Below, in pieces: positions 22,550 to 35,800 of a stretch of DNA of 64,000 nt. Under the pieces are notes generated by a model. The model was not told the origin of the DNA, made no database searches, and worked only from the letters and a program-made list of their open reading frames with translations. A program made the position numbers and the translations under genes. The DNA is from Protonemura montana (Eukaryota > Arthropoda > Insecta > Plecoptera > Nemouridae): assembly GCA_947568835.1 (NCBI GenBank), contig CANOQG010000023.1, forward strand, positions 124,001 through 188,000, read 5' to 3'. The stretch's first letter is position 1, and every line of letters begins with the position of its first letter.

Positions 22550-23853
22550 ATTCAAGCCCGGCCTCGCTCGCCTCATTCGGGGTGGGTGCCCGTCAGCGTT
22601 GGGTGCCAAGCCGAGACCGGCACCTTAACGTCCGCCCTGACCCAGTTTCGACAGGGGTTCGGCCGGGACATTTTTTTCCACCTCCGCACTCACCTCCAGC
22701 ATGGCCTTAGAATCATTTGCCTGGTCTCGCTCACCCATTGCTTTTATGCGGGGGCGAAAGGTACCGTTACCCCCAAGAACCCATCGGTTCCCGGGCTGGC
22801 ATTCGAGCAAGGCTCGGTAAAATCTAGCAACCTGATATTTTTATTGTAGCCTGGCATAGTGCGGCCCTACAAAAAATTCAAGCCCGGCCTCGCTCGCCTC
22901 ATTCGGGGTGGGTGCCCGTCAGCGTTGGGTGCCAAGCCGAGACCGGCACCTTAACGTCCGCCCTGACCCAGTTTCGACAGGGGTTCGGCCGGGACATTTT
23001 TTTCCACCTCCGCACTCACCTCCAGCATGGCCTTAGAATCATTTGCCTGGTCTCGCTCACCCATTGCTTTTATGCGGGGGCGAAAGGTACCGTTACCCCC
23101 AAGAACCCATCGGTTCCCGGGCTGGCATTCGAGCAAGGCTCGGTGAAATCTAGCAACCTGATATTTTTATTGTAGCCTGGCATAGTGCGGGCCTACAAAA
23201 AATTCAAGCCCGGCCTCGCTCGCCTCATTCGGGGTGGGTGCCCGTCAGCGTTGGGTGCCAAGCCGAGACCGGCACCTTATCGTCCGCCCTGACCTAGTTT
23301 CGACAGGGGTTTGGCCGGGACAATTTTTTCCACCTCCGCACTCACCTCAAGCATGGTATCTCTATCGTTTGCTTGGTCTCGCTAACCCATTGCACTTATG
23401 CGGGGGCGAAACGTACCGGTACCCCCACGAACCCATAGGTTTCCGGGCTGGCATTCGAGCAAGGCTCGGTGAAATCTTGCAACCTGATATTTTTATTGTA
23501 GCCTGTGATAGTGCGGGCCTACAAAAAATTCAAGCCCGGCCTCGCTCGCCTCATTCGGGGTGGGTGCCCGTCAGCGTTGGGTGCCAAGCCGAGACCGGCA
23601 CCTTATCGTCCGCCCTGACCTAGTTTCGACAGGGGTTTGGCCGGGACAATTTTTTCCACCTCCGCACTCACCTCCAGCATGGCTCTAGAATCATTTGCCT
23701 GGTCTCGCTCACCCATTGCTTTTATGCGGGGGCGAAACGTACCGCTACCCCAGAGAACCCATCGGTTCCCGGGCTGGCATTCGAGCAAGGCTCGGTGAAA
23801 TCTAGCAACCTGATATTTTTATTGTAGCCTGTGATAGTGCGGGCCTACAAAAA
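22550..23853 (+). repeat. Variant and hybrid S units at the left of array 2
   Basis: Four units. 22550 and 22876 are type A. 23202 starts as type B (GGTATCTCTATCG) but finishes as K (CCGGTACCCCCACG, CATAGG, TCTTGCAACC). 23528 starts as type B (TTATCGTCC, GACCTAG, GACAATTTTTT), switches near 23660-23690 to GGCTCTAGAATC and ends with the type C CCGCTACCCCAGAG. The order A, A, B, C-like repeats that of units 5-8 in array 1. Confidence 0.88.
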
Positions 23854-26800
23854 ATTCAAGCCCGGCCTCGCTCGCCTCATTCGGGGTGGGTGCCCGTCAG
23901 CGTTGGGTGCCAAGCCGAGACCGGCACCTTAACGTCCGCCCTGACCCAGTTTCGACAGGGGTTCGGCCGGGACATTTTTTTCCACCTCCGCACTCACCTC
24001 CAGCATGGCTCTAGAATCATTTGCCTGGTCTCGCTCACCCATTGCTTTTATGCGGGGGCGAAACGTACCGGTACCCCCACGAACCCATAGGTTTCCGGGC
24101 TGGCATTCGAGCAAGGCTCGGTGAAATCTTGCAACCTGATATTTTTATTGTAGCCTGTGATAGTGCGGGCCTACAAAAAATTCAAGCCCGGCCTCGCTCG
24201 CCTCATTCGGGGTGGGTGCCCGTCAGCGTTGGGTGCCAAGCCGAGACCGGCACCTTAACGTCCGCCCTGACCCAGTTTCGACAGGGGTTCGGCCGGGACA
24301 TTTTTTTCCACCTCCGCACTCACCTCCAGCATGGCTCTAGAATCATTTGCCTGGTCTCGCTCACCCATTGCTTTTATGCGGGGGCGAAACGTACCGGTAC
24401 CCCCACGAACCCATAGGTTTCCGGGCTGGCATTCGAGCAAGGCTCGGTGAAATCTTGCAACCTGATATTTTTATTGTAGCCTGTGATAGTGCGGGCCTAC
24501 AAAAAATTCAAGCCCGGCCTCGCTCGCCTCATTCGGGGTGGGTGCCCGTCAGCGTTGGGTGCCAAGCCGAGACCGGCACCTTAACGTCCGCCCTGACCCA
24601 GTTTCGACAGGGGTTCGGCCGGGACATTTTTTTCCACCTCCGCACTCACCTCCAGCATGGCTCTAGAATCATTTGCCTGGTCTCGCTCACCCATTGCTTT
24701 TATGCGGGGGCGAAACGTACCGGTACCCCCACGAACCCATAGGTTTCCGGGCTGGCATTCGAGCAAGGCTCGGTGAAATCTTGCAACCTGATATTTTTAT
24801 TGTAGCCTGTGATAGTGCGGGCCTACAAAAAATTCAAGCCCGGCCTCGCTCGCCTCATTCGGGGTGGGTGCCCGTCAGCGTTGGGTGCCAAGCCGAGACC
24901 GGCACCTTAACGTCCGCCCTGACCCAGTTTCGACAGGGGTTCGGCCGGGACATTTTTTTCCACCTCCGCACTCACCTCCAGCATGGCTCTAGAATCATTT
25001 GCCTGGTCTCGCTCACCCATTGCTTTTATGCGGGGGCGAAACGTACCGGTACCCCCACGAACCCATAGGTTTCCGGGCTGGCATTCGAGCAAGGCTCGGT
25101 GAAATCTTGCAACCTGATATTTTTATTGTAGCCTGTGATAGTGCGGGCCTACAAAAAATTCAAGCCCGGCCTCGCTCGCCTCATTCGGGGTGGGTGCCCG
25201 TCAGCGTTGGGTGCCAAGCCGAGACCGGCACCTTAACGTCCGCCCTGACCCAGTTTCGACAGGGGTTCGGCCGGGACATTTTTTTCCACCTCCGCACTCA
25301 CCTCCAGCATGGCTCTAGAATCATTTGCCTGGTCTCGCTCACCCATTGCTTTTATGCGGGGGCGAAACGTACCGGTACCCCCACGAACCCATAGGTTTCC
25401 GGGCTGGCATTCGAGCAAGGCTCGGTGAAATCTTGCAACCTGATATTTTTATTGTAGCCTGTGATAGTGCGGGCCTACAAAAAATTCAAGCCCGGCCTCG
25501 CTCGCCTCATTCGGGGTGGGTGCCCGTCAGCGTTGGGTGCCAAGCCGAGACCGGCACCTTAACGTCCGCCCTGACCCAGTTTCGACAGGGGTTCGGCCGG
25601 GACATTTTTTTCCACCTCCGCACTCACCTCCAGCATGGCTCTAGAATCATTTGCCTGGTCTCGCTCACCCATTGCTTTTATGCGGGGGCGAAACGTACCG
25701 GTACCCCCACGAACCCATAGGTTTCCGGGCTGGCATTCGAGCAAGGCTCGGTGAAATCTTGCAACCTGATATTTTTATTGTAGCCTGTGATAGTGCGGGC
25801 CTACAAAAAATTCAAGCCCGGCCTCGCTCGCCTCATTCGGGGTGGGTGCCCGTCAGCGTTGGGTGCCAAGCCGAGACCGGCACCTTAACGTCCGCCCTGA
25901 CCCAGTTTCGACAGGGGTTCGGCCGGGACATTTTTTTCCACCTCCGCACTCACCTCCAGCATGGCTCTAGAATCATTTGCCTGGTCTCGCTCACCCATTG
26001 CTTTTATGCGGGGGCGAAACGTACCGGTACCCCCACGAACCCATAGGTTTCCGGGCTGGCATTCGAGCAAGGCTCGGTGAAATCTTGCAACCTGATATTT
26101 TTATTGTAGCCTGTGATAGTGCGGGCCTACAAAAAATTCAAGCCCGGCCTCGCTCGCCTCATTCGGGGTGGGTGCCCGTCAGCGTTGGGTGCCAAGCCGA
26201 GACCGGCACCTTAACGTCCGCCCTGACCCAGTTTCGACAGGGGTTCGGCCGGGACATTTTTTTCCACCTCCGCACTCACCTCCAGCATGGCTCTAGAATC
26301 ATTTGCCTGGTCTCGCTCACCCATTGCTTTTATGCGGGGGCGAAACGTACCGGTACCCCCACGAACCCATAGGTTTCCGGGCTGGCATTCGAGCAAGGCT
26401 CGGTGAAATCTTGCAACCTGATATTTTTATTGTAGCCTGTGATAGTGCGGGCCTACAAAAAATTCAAGCCCGGCCTCGCTCGCCTCATTCGGGGTGGGTG
26501 CCCGTCAGCGTTGGGTGCCAAGCCGAGACCGGCACCTTAACGTCCGCCCTGACCCAGTTTCGACAGGGGTTCGGCCGGGACATTTTTTTCCACCTCCGCA
26601 CTCACCTCCAGCATGGCTCTAGAATCATTTGCCTGGTCTCGCTCACCCATTGCTTTTATGCGGGGGCGAAACGTACCGGTACCCCCACGAACCCATAGGT
26701 TTCCGGGCTGGCATTCGAGCAAGGCTCGGTGAAATCTTGCAACCTGATATTTTTATTGTAGCCTGTGATAGTGCGGGCCTACAAAAAATTCAAGCCCGGC

Positions 26801-29800
26801 CTCGCTCGCCTCATTCGGGGTGGGTGCCCGTCAGCGTTGGGTGCCAAGCCGAGACCGGCACCTTAACGTCCGCCCTGACCCAGTTTCGACAGGGGTTCGG
26901 CCGGGACATTTTTTTCCACCTCCGCACTCACCTCCAGCATGGCTCTAGAATCATTTGCCTGGTCTCGCTCACCCATTGCTTTTATGCGGGGGCGAAACGT
27001 ACCGGTACCCCCACGAACCCATAGGTTTCCGGGCTGGCATTCGAGCAAGGCTCGGTGAAATCTTGCAACCTGATATTTTTATTGTAGCCTGTGATAGTGC
27101 GGGCCTACAAAAAATTCAAGCCCGGCCTCGCTCGCCTCATTCGGGGTGGGTGCCCGTCAGCGTTGGGTGCCAAGCCGAGACCGGCACCTTAACGTCCGCC
27201 CTGACCCAGTTTCGACAGGGGTTCGGCCGGGACATTTTTTTCCACCTCCGCACTCACCTCCAGCATGGCTCTAGAATCATTTGCCTGGTCTCGCTCACCC
27301 ATTGCTTTTATGCGGGGGCGAAACGTACCGGTACCCCCACGAACCCATAGGTTTCCGGGCTGGCATTCGAGCAAGGCTCGGTGAAATCTTGCAACCTGAT
27401 ATTTTTATTGTAGCCTGTGATAGTGCGGGCCTACAAAAAATTCAAGCCCGGCCTCGCTCGCCTCATTCGGGGTGGGTGCCCGTCAGCGTTGGGTGCCAAG
27501 CCGAGACCGGCACCTTAACGTCCGCCCTGACCCAGTTTCGACAGGGGTTCGGCCGGGACATTTTTTTCCACCTCCGCACTCACCTCCAGCATGGCTCTAG
27601 AATCATTTGCCTGGTCTCGCTCACCCATTGCTTTTATGCGGGGGCGAAACGTACCGGTACCCCCACGAACCCATAGGTTTCCGGGCTGGCATTCGAGCAA
27701 GGCTCGGTGAAATCTTGCAACCTGATATTTTTATTGTAGCCTGTGATAGTGCGGGCCTACAAAAAATTCAAGCCCGGCCTCGCTCGCCTCATTCGGGGTG
27801 GGTGCCCGTCAGCGTTGGGTGCCAAGCCGAGACCGGCACCTTAACGTCCGCCCTGACCCAGTTTCGACAGGGGTTCGGCCGGGACATTTTTTTCCACCTC
27901 CGCACTCACCTCCAGCATGGCTCTAGAATCATTTGCCTGGTCTCGCTCACCCATTGCTTTTATGCGGGGGCGAAACGTACCGGTACCCCCACGAACCCAT
28001 AGGTTTCCGGGCTGGCATTCGAGCAAGGCTCGGTGAAATCTTGCAACCTGATATTTTTATTGTAGCCTGTGATAGTGCGGGCCTACAAAAAATTCAAGCC
28101 CGGCCTCGCTCGCCTCATTCGGGGTGGGTGCCCGTCAGCGTTGGGTGCCAAGCCGAGACCGGCACCTTAACGTCCGCCCTGACCCAGTTTCGACAGGGGT
28201 TCGGCCGGGACATTTTTTTCCACCTCCGCACTCACCTCCAGCATGGCTCTAGAATCATTTGCCTGGTCTCGCTCACCCATTGCTTTTATGCGGGGGCGAA
28301 ACGTACCGGTACCCCCACGAACCCATAGGTTTCCGGGCTGGCATTCGAGCAAGGCTCGGTGAAATCTTGCAACCTGATATTTTTATTGTAGCCTGTGATA
28401 GTGCGGGCCTACAAAAAATTCAAGCCCGGCCTCGCTCGCCTCATTCGGGGTGGGTGCCCGTCAGCGTTGGGTGCCAAGCCGAGACCGGCACCTTAACGTC
28501 CGCCCTGACCCAGTTTCGACAGGGGTTCGGCCGGGACATTTTTTTCCACCTCCGCACTCACCTCCAGCATGGCTCTAGAATCATTTGCCTGGTCTCGCTC
28601 ACCCATTGCTTTTATGCGGGGGCGAAACGTACCGGTACCCCCACGAACCCATAGGTTTCCGGGCTGGCATTCGAGCAAGGCTCGGTGAAATCTTGCAACC
28701 TGATATTTTTATTGTAGCCTGTGATAGTGCGGGCCTACAAAAAATTCAAGCCCGGCCTCGCTCGCCTCATTCGGGGTGGGTGCCCGTCAGCGTTGGGTGC
28801 CAAGCCGAGACCGGCACCTTAACGTCCGCCCTGACCCAGTTTCGACAGGGGTTCGGCCGGGACATTTTTTTCCACCTCCGCACTCACCTCCAGCATGGCT
28901 CTAGAATCATTTGCCTGGTCTCGCTCACCCATTGCTTTTATGCGGGGGCGAAACGTACCGGTACCCCCACGAACCCATAGGTTTCCGGGCTGGCATTCGA
29001 GCAAGGCTCGGTGAAATCTTGCAACCTGATATTTTTATTGTAGCCTGTGATAGTGCGGGCCTACAAAAAATTCAAGCCCGGCCTCGCTCGCCTCATTCGG
29101 GGTGGGTGCCCGTCAGCGTTGGGTGCCAAGCCGAGACCGGCACCTTAACGTCCGCCCTGACCCAGTTTCGACAGGGGTTCGGCCGGGACATTTTTTTCCA
29201 CCTCCGCACTCACCTCCAGCATGGCTCTAGAATCATTTGCCTGGTCTCGCTCACCCATTGCTTTTATGCGGGGGCGAAACGTACCGGTACCCCCACGAAC
29301 CCATAGGTTTCCGGGCTGGCATTCGAGCAAGGCTCGGTGAAATCTTGCAACCTGATATTTTTATTGTAGCCTGTGATAGTGCGGGCCTACAAAAAATTCA
29401 AGCCCGGCCTCGCTCGCCTCATTCGGGGTGGGTGCCCGTCAGCGTTGGGTGCCAAGCCGAGACCGGCACCTTAACGTCCGCCCTGACCCAGTTTCGACAG
29501 GGGTTCGGCCGGGACATTTTTTTCCACCTCCGCACTCACCTCCAGCATGGCTCTAGAATCATTTGCCTGGTCTCGCTCACCCATTGCTTTTATGCGGGGG
29601 CGAAACGTACCGGTACCCCCACGAACCCATAGGTTTCCGGGCTGGCATTCGAGCAAGGCTCGGTGAAATCTTGCAACCTGATATTTTTATTGTAGCCTGT
29701 GATAGTGCGGGCCTACAAAAAATTCAAGCCCGGCCTCGCTCGCCTCATTCGGGGTGGGTGCCCGTCAGCGTTGGGTGCCAAGCCGAGACCGGCACCTTAA

Positions 29801-32800
29801 CGTCCGCCCTGACCCAGTTTCGACAGGGGTTCGGCCGGGACATTTTTTTCCACCTCCGCACTCACCTCCAGCATGGCTCTAGAATCATTTGCCTGGTCTC
29901 GCTCACCCATTGCTTTTATGCGGGGGCGAAACGTACCGGTACCCCCACGAACCCATAGGTTTCCGGGCTGGCATTCGAGCAAGGCTCGGTGAAATCTTGC
30001 AACCTGATATTTTTATTGTAGCCTGTGATAGTGCGGGCCTACAAAAAATTCAAGCCCGGCCTCGCTCGCCTCATTCGGGGTGGGTGCCCGTCAGCGTTGG
30101 GTGCCAAGCCGAGACCGGCACCTTAACGTCCGCCCTGACCCAGTTTCGACAGGGGTTCGGCCGGGACATTTTTTTCCACCTCCGCACTCACCTCCAGCAT
30201 GGCTCTAGAATCATTTGCCTGGTCTCGCTCACCCATTGCTTTTATGCGGGGGCGAAACGTACCGGTACCCCCACGAACCCATAGGTTTCCGGGCTGGCAT
30301 TCGAGCAAGGCTCGGTGAAATCTTGCAACCTGATATTTTTATTGTAGCCTGTGATAGTGCGGGCCTACAAAAAATTCAAGCCCGGCCTCGCTCGCCTCAT
30401 TCGGGGTGGGTGCCCGTCAGCGTTGGGTGCCAAGCCGAGACCGGCACCTTAACGTCCGCCCTGACCCAGTTTCGACAGGGGTTCGGCCGGGACATTTTTT
30501 TCCACCTCCGCACTCACCTCCAGCATGGCTCTAGAATCATTTGCCTGGTCTCGCTCACCCATTGCTTTTATGCGGGGGCGAAACGTACCGGTACCCCCAC
30601 GAACCCATAGGTTTCCGGGCTGGCATTCGAGCAAGGCTCGGTGAAATCTTGCAACCTGATATTTTTATTGTAGCCTGTGATAGTGCGGGCCTACAAAAAA
30701 TTCAAGCCCGGCCTCGCTCGCCTCATTCGGGGTGGGTGCCCGTCAGCGTTGGGTGCCAAGCCGAGACCGGCACCTTAACGTCCGCCCTGACCCAGTTTCG
30801 ACAGGGGTTCGGCCGGGACATTTTTTTCCACCTCCGCACTCACCTCCAGCATGGCTCTAGAATCATTTGCCTGGTCTCGCTCACCCATTGCTTTTATGCG
30901 GGGGCGAAACGTACCGGTACCCCCACGAACCCATAGGTTTCCGGGCTGGCATTCGAGCAAGGCTCGGTGAAATCTTGCAACCTGATATTTTTATTGTAGC
31001 CTGTGATAGTGCGGGCCTACAAAAAATTCAAGCCCGGCCTCGCTCGCCTCATTCGGGGTGGGTGCCCGTCAGCGTTGGGTGCCAAGCCGAGACCGGCACC
31101 TTAACGTCCGCCCTGACCCAGTTTCGACAGGGGTTCGGCCGGGACATTTTTTTCCACCTCCGCACTCACCTCCAGCATGGCTCTAGAATCATTTGCCTGG
31201 TCTCGCTCACCCATTGCTTTTATGCGGGGGCGAAACGTACCGGTACCCCCACGAACCCATAGGTTTCCGGGCTGGCATTCGAGCAAGGCTCGGTGAAATC
31301 TTGCAACCTGATATTTTTATTGTAGCCTGTGATAGTGCGGGCCTACAAAAAATTCAAGCCCGGCCTCGCTCGCCTCATTCGGGGTGGGTGCCCGTCAGCG
31401 TTGGGTGCCAAGCCGAGACCGGCACCTTAACGTCCGCCCTGACCCAGTTTCGACAGGGGTTCGGCCGGGACATTTTTTTCCACCTCCGCACTCACCTCCA
31501 GCATGGCTCTAGAATCATTTGCCTGGTCTCGCTCACCCATTGCTTTTATGCGGGGGCGAAACGTACCGGTACCCCCACGAACCCATAGGTTTCCGGGCTG
31601 GCATTCGAGCAAGGCTCGGTGAAATCTTGCAACCTGATATTTTTATTGTAGCCTGTGATAGTGCGGGCCTACAAAAAATTCAAGCCCGGCCTCGCTCGCC
31701 TCATTCGGGGTGGGTGCCCGTCAGCGTTGGGTGCCAAGCCGAGACCGGCACCTTAACGTCCGCCCTGACCCAGTTTCGACAGGGGTTCGGCCGGGACATT
31801 TTTTTCCACCTCCGCACTCACCTCCAGCATGGCTCTAGAATCATTTGCCTGGTCTCGCTCACCCATTGCTTTTATGCGGGGGCGAAACGTACCGGTACCC
31901 CCACGAACCCATAGGTTTCCGGGCTGGCATTCGAGCAAGGCTCGGTGAAATCTTGCAACCTGATATTTTTATTGTAGCCTGTGATAGTGCGGGCCTACAA
32001 AAAATTCAAGCCCGGCCTCGCTCGCCTCATTCGGGGTGGGTGCCCGTCAGCGTTGGGTGCCAAGCCGAGACCGGCACCTTAACGTCCGCCCTGACCCAGT
32101 TTCGACAGGGGTTCGGCCGGGACATTTTTTTCCACCTCCGCACTCACCTCCAGCATGGCTCTAGAATCATTTGCCTGGTCTCGCTCACCCATTGCTTTTA
32201 TGCGGGGGCGAAACGTACCGGTACCCCCACGAACCCATAGGTTTCCGGGCTGGCATTCGAGCAAGGCTCGGTGAAATCTTGCAACCTGATATTTTTATTG
32301 TAGCCTGTGATAGTGCGGGCCTACAAAAAATTCAAGCCCGGCCTCGCTCGCCTCATTCGGGGTGGGTGCCCGTCAGCGTTGGGTGCCAAGCCGAGACCGG
32401 CACCTTAACGTCCGCCCTGACCCAGTTTCGACAGGGGTTCGGCCGGGACATTTTTTTCCACCTCCGCACTCACCTCCAGCATGGCTCTAGAATCATTTGC
32501 CTGGTCTCGCTCACCCATTGCTTTTATGCGGGGGCGAAACGTACCGGTACCCCCACGAACCCATAGGTTTCCGGGCTGGCATTCGAGCAAGGCTCGGTGA
32601 AATCTTGCAACCTGATATTTTTATTGTAGCCTGTGATAGTGCGGGCCTACAAAAAATTCAAGCCCGGCCTCGCTCGCCTCATTCGGGGTGGGTGCCCGTC
32701 AGCGTTGGGTGCCAAGCCGAGACCGGCACCTTAACGTCCGCCCTGACCCAGTTTCGACAGGGGTTCGGCCGGGACATTTTTTTCCACCTCCGCACTCACC

Positions 32801-35800
32801 TCCAGCATGGCTCTAGAATCATTTGCCTGGTCTCGCTCACCCATTGCTTTTATGCGGGGGCGAAACGTACCGGTACCCCCACGAACCCATAGGTTTCCGG
32901 GCTGGCATTCGAGCAAGGCTCGGTGAAATCTTGCAACCTGATATTTTTATTGTAGCCTGTGATAGTGCGGGCCTACAAAAAATTCAAGCCCGGCCTCGCT
33001 CGCCTCATTCGGGGTGGGTGCCCGTCAGCGTTGGGTGCCAAGCCGAGACCGGCACCTTAACGTCCGCCCTGACCCAGTTTCGACAGGGGTTCGGCCGGGA
33101 CATTTTTTTCCACCTCCGCACTCACCTCCAGCATGGCTCTAGAATCATTTGCCTGGTCTCGCTCACCCATTGCTTTTATGCGGGGGCGAAACGTACCGGT
33201 ACCCCCACGAACCCATAGGTTTCCGGGCTGGCATTCGAGCAAGGCTCGGTGAAATCTTGCAACCTGATATTTTTATTGTAGCCTGTGATAGTGCGGGCCT
33301 ACAAAAAATTCAAGCCCGGCCTCGCTCGCCTCATTCGGGGTGGGTGCCCGTCAGCGTTGGGTGCCAAGCCGAGACCGGCACCTTAACGTCCGCCCTGACC
33401 CAGTTTCGACAGGGGTTCGGCCGGGACATTTTTTTCCACCTCCGCACTCACCTCCAGCATGGCTCTAGAATCATTTGCCTGGTCTCGCTCACCCATTGCT
33501 TTTATGCGGGGGCGAAACGTACCGGTACCCCCACGAACCCATAGGTTTCCGGGCTGGCATTCGAGCAAGGCTCGGTGAAATCTTGCAACCTGATATTTTT
33601 ATTGTAGCCTGTGATAGTGCGGGCCTACAAAAAATTCAAGCCCGGCCTCGCTCGCCTCATTCGGGGTGGGTGCCCGTCAGCGTTGGGTGCCAAGCCGAGA
33701 CCGGCACCTTAACGTCCGCCCTGACCCAGTTTCGACAGGGGTTCGGCCGGGACATTTTTTTCCACCTCCGCACTCACCTCCAGCATGGCTCTAGAATCAT
33801 TTGCCTGGTCTCGCTCACCCATTGCTTTTATGCGGGGGCGAAACGTACCGGTACCCCCACGAACCCATAGGTTTCCGGGCTGGCATTCGAGCAAGGCTCG
33901 GTGAAATCTTGCAACCTGATATTTTTATTGTAGCCTGTGATAGTGCGGGCCTACAAAAAATTCAAGCCCGGCCTCGCTCGCCTCATTCGGGGTGGGTGCC
34001 CGTCAGCGTTGGGTGCCAAGCCGAGACCGGCACCTTAACGTCCGCCCTGACCCAGTTTCGACAGGGGTTCGGCCGGGACATTTTTTTCCACCTCCGCACT
34101 CACCTCCAGCATGGCTCTAGAATCATTTGCCTGGTCTCGCTCACCCATTGCTTTTATGCGGGGGCGAAACGTACCGGTACCCCCACGAACCCATAGGTTT
34201 CCGGGCTGGCATTCGAGCAAGGCTCGGTGAAATCTTGCAACCTGATATTTTTATTGTAGCCTGTGATAGTGCGGGCCTACAAAAAATTCAAGCCCGGCCT
34301 CGCTCGCCTCATTCGGGGTGGGTGCCCGTCAGCGTTGGGTGCCAAGCCGAGACCGGCACCTTAACGTCCGCCCTGACCCAGTTTCGACAGGGGTTCGGCC
34401 GGGACATTTTTTTCCACCTCCGCACTCACCTCCAGCATGGCTCTAGAATCATTTGCCTGGTCTCGCTCACCCATTGCTTTTATGCGGGGGCGAAACGTAC
34501 CGGTACCCCCACGAACCCATAGGTTTCCGGGCTGGCATTCGAGCAAGGCTCGGTGAAATCTTGCAACCTGATATTTTTATTGTAGCCTGTGATAGTGCGG
34601 GCCTACAAAAAATTCAAGCCCGGCCTCGCTCGCCTCATTCGGGGTGGGTGCCCGTCAGCGTTGGGTGCCAAGCCGAGACCGGCACCTTAACGTCCGCCCT
34701 GACCCAGTTTCGACAGGGGTTCGGCCGGGACATTTTTTTCCACCTCCGCACTCACCTCCAGCATGGCTCTAGAATCATTTGCCTGGTCTCGCTCACCCAT
34801 TGCTTTTATGCGGGGGCGAAACGTACCGGTACCCCCACGAACCCATAGGTTTCCGGGCTGGCATTCGAGCAAGGCTCGGTGAAATCTTGCAACCTGATAT
34901 TTTTATTGTAGCCTGTGATAGTGCGGGCCTACAAAAAATTCAAGCCCGGCCTCGCTCGCCTCATTCGGGGTGGGTGCCCGTCAGCGTTGGGTGCCAAGCC
35001 GAGACCGGCACCTTAACGTCCGCCCTGACCCAGTTTCGACAGGGGTTCGGCCGGGACATTTTTTTCCACCTCCGCACTCACCTCCAGCATGGCTCTAGAA
35101 TCATTTGCCTGGTCTCGCTCACCCATTGCTTTTATGCGGGGGCGAAACGTACCGGTACCCCCACGAACCCATAGGTTTCCGGGCTGGCATTCGAGCAAGG
35201 CTCGGTGAAATCTTGCAACCTGATATTTTTATTGTAGCCTGTGATAGTGCGGGCCTACAAAAAATTCAAGCCCGGCCTCGCTCGCCTCATTCGGGGTGGG
35301 TGCCCGTCAGCGTTGGGTGCCAAGCCGAGACCGGCACCTTAACGTCCGCCCTGACCCAGTTTCGACAGGGGTTCGGCCGGGACATTTTTTTCCACCTCCG
35401 CACTCACCTCCAGCATGGCTCTAGAATCATTTGCCTGGTCTCGCTCACCCATTGCTTTTATGCGGGGGCGAAACGTACCGGTACCCCCACGAACCCATAG
35501 GTTTCCGGGCTGGCATTCGAGCAAGGCTCGGTGAAATCTTGCAACCTGATATTTTTATTGTAGCCTGTGATAGTGCGGGCCTACAAAAAATTCAAGCCCG
35601 GCCTCGCTCGCCTCATTCGGGGTGGGTGCCCGTCAGCGTTGGGTGCCAAGCCGAGACCGGCACCTTAACGTCCGCCCTGACCCAGTTTCGACAGGGGTTC
35701 GGCCGGGACATTTTTTTCCACCTCCGCACTCACCTCCAGCATGGCTCTAGAATCATTTGCCTGGTCTCGCTCACCCATTGCTTTTATGCGGGGGCGAAAC

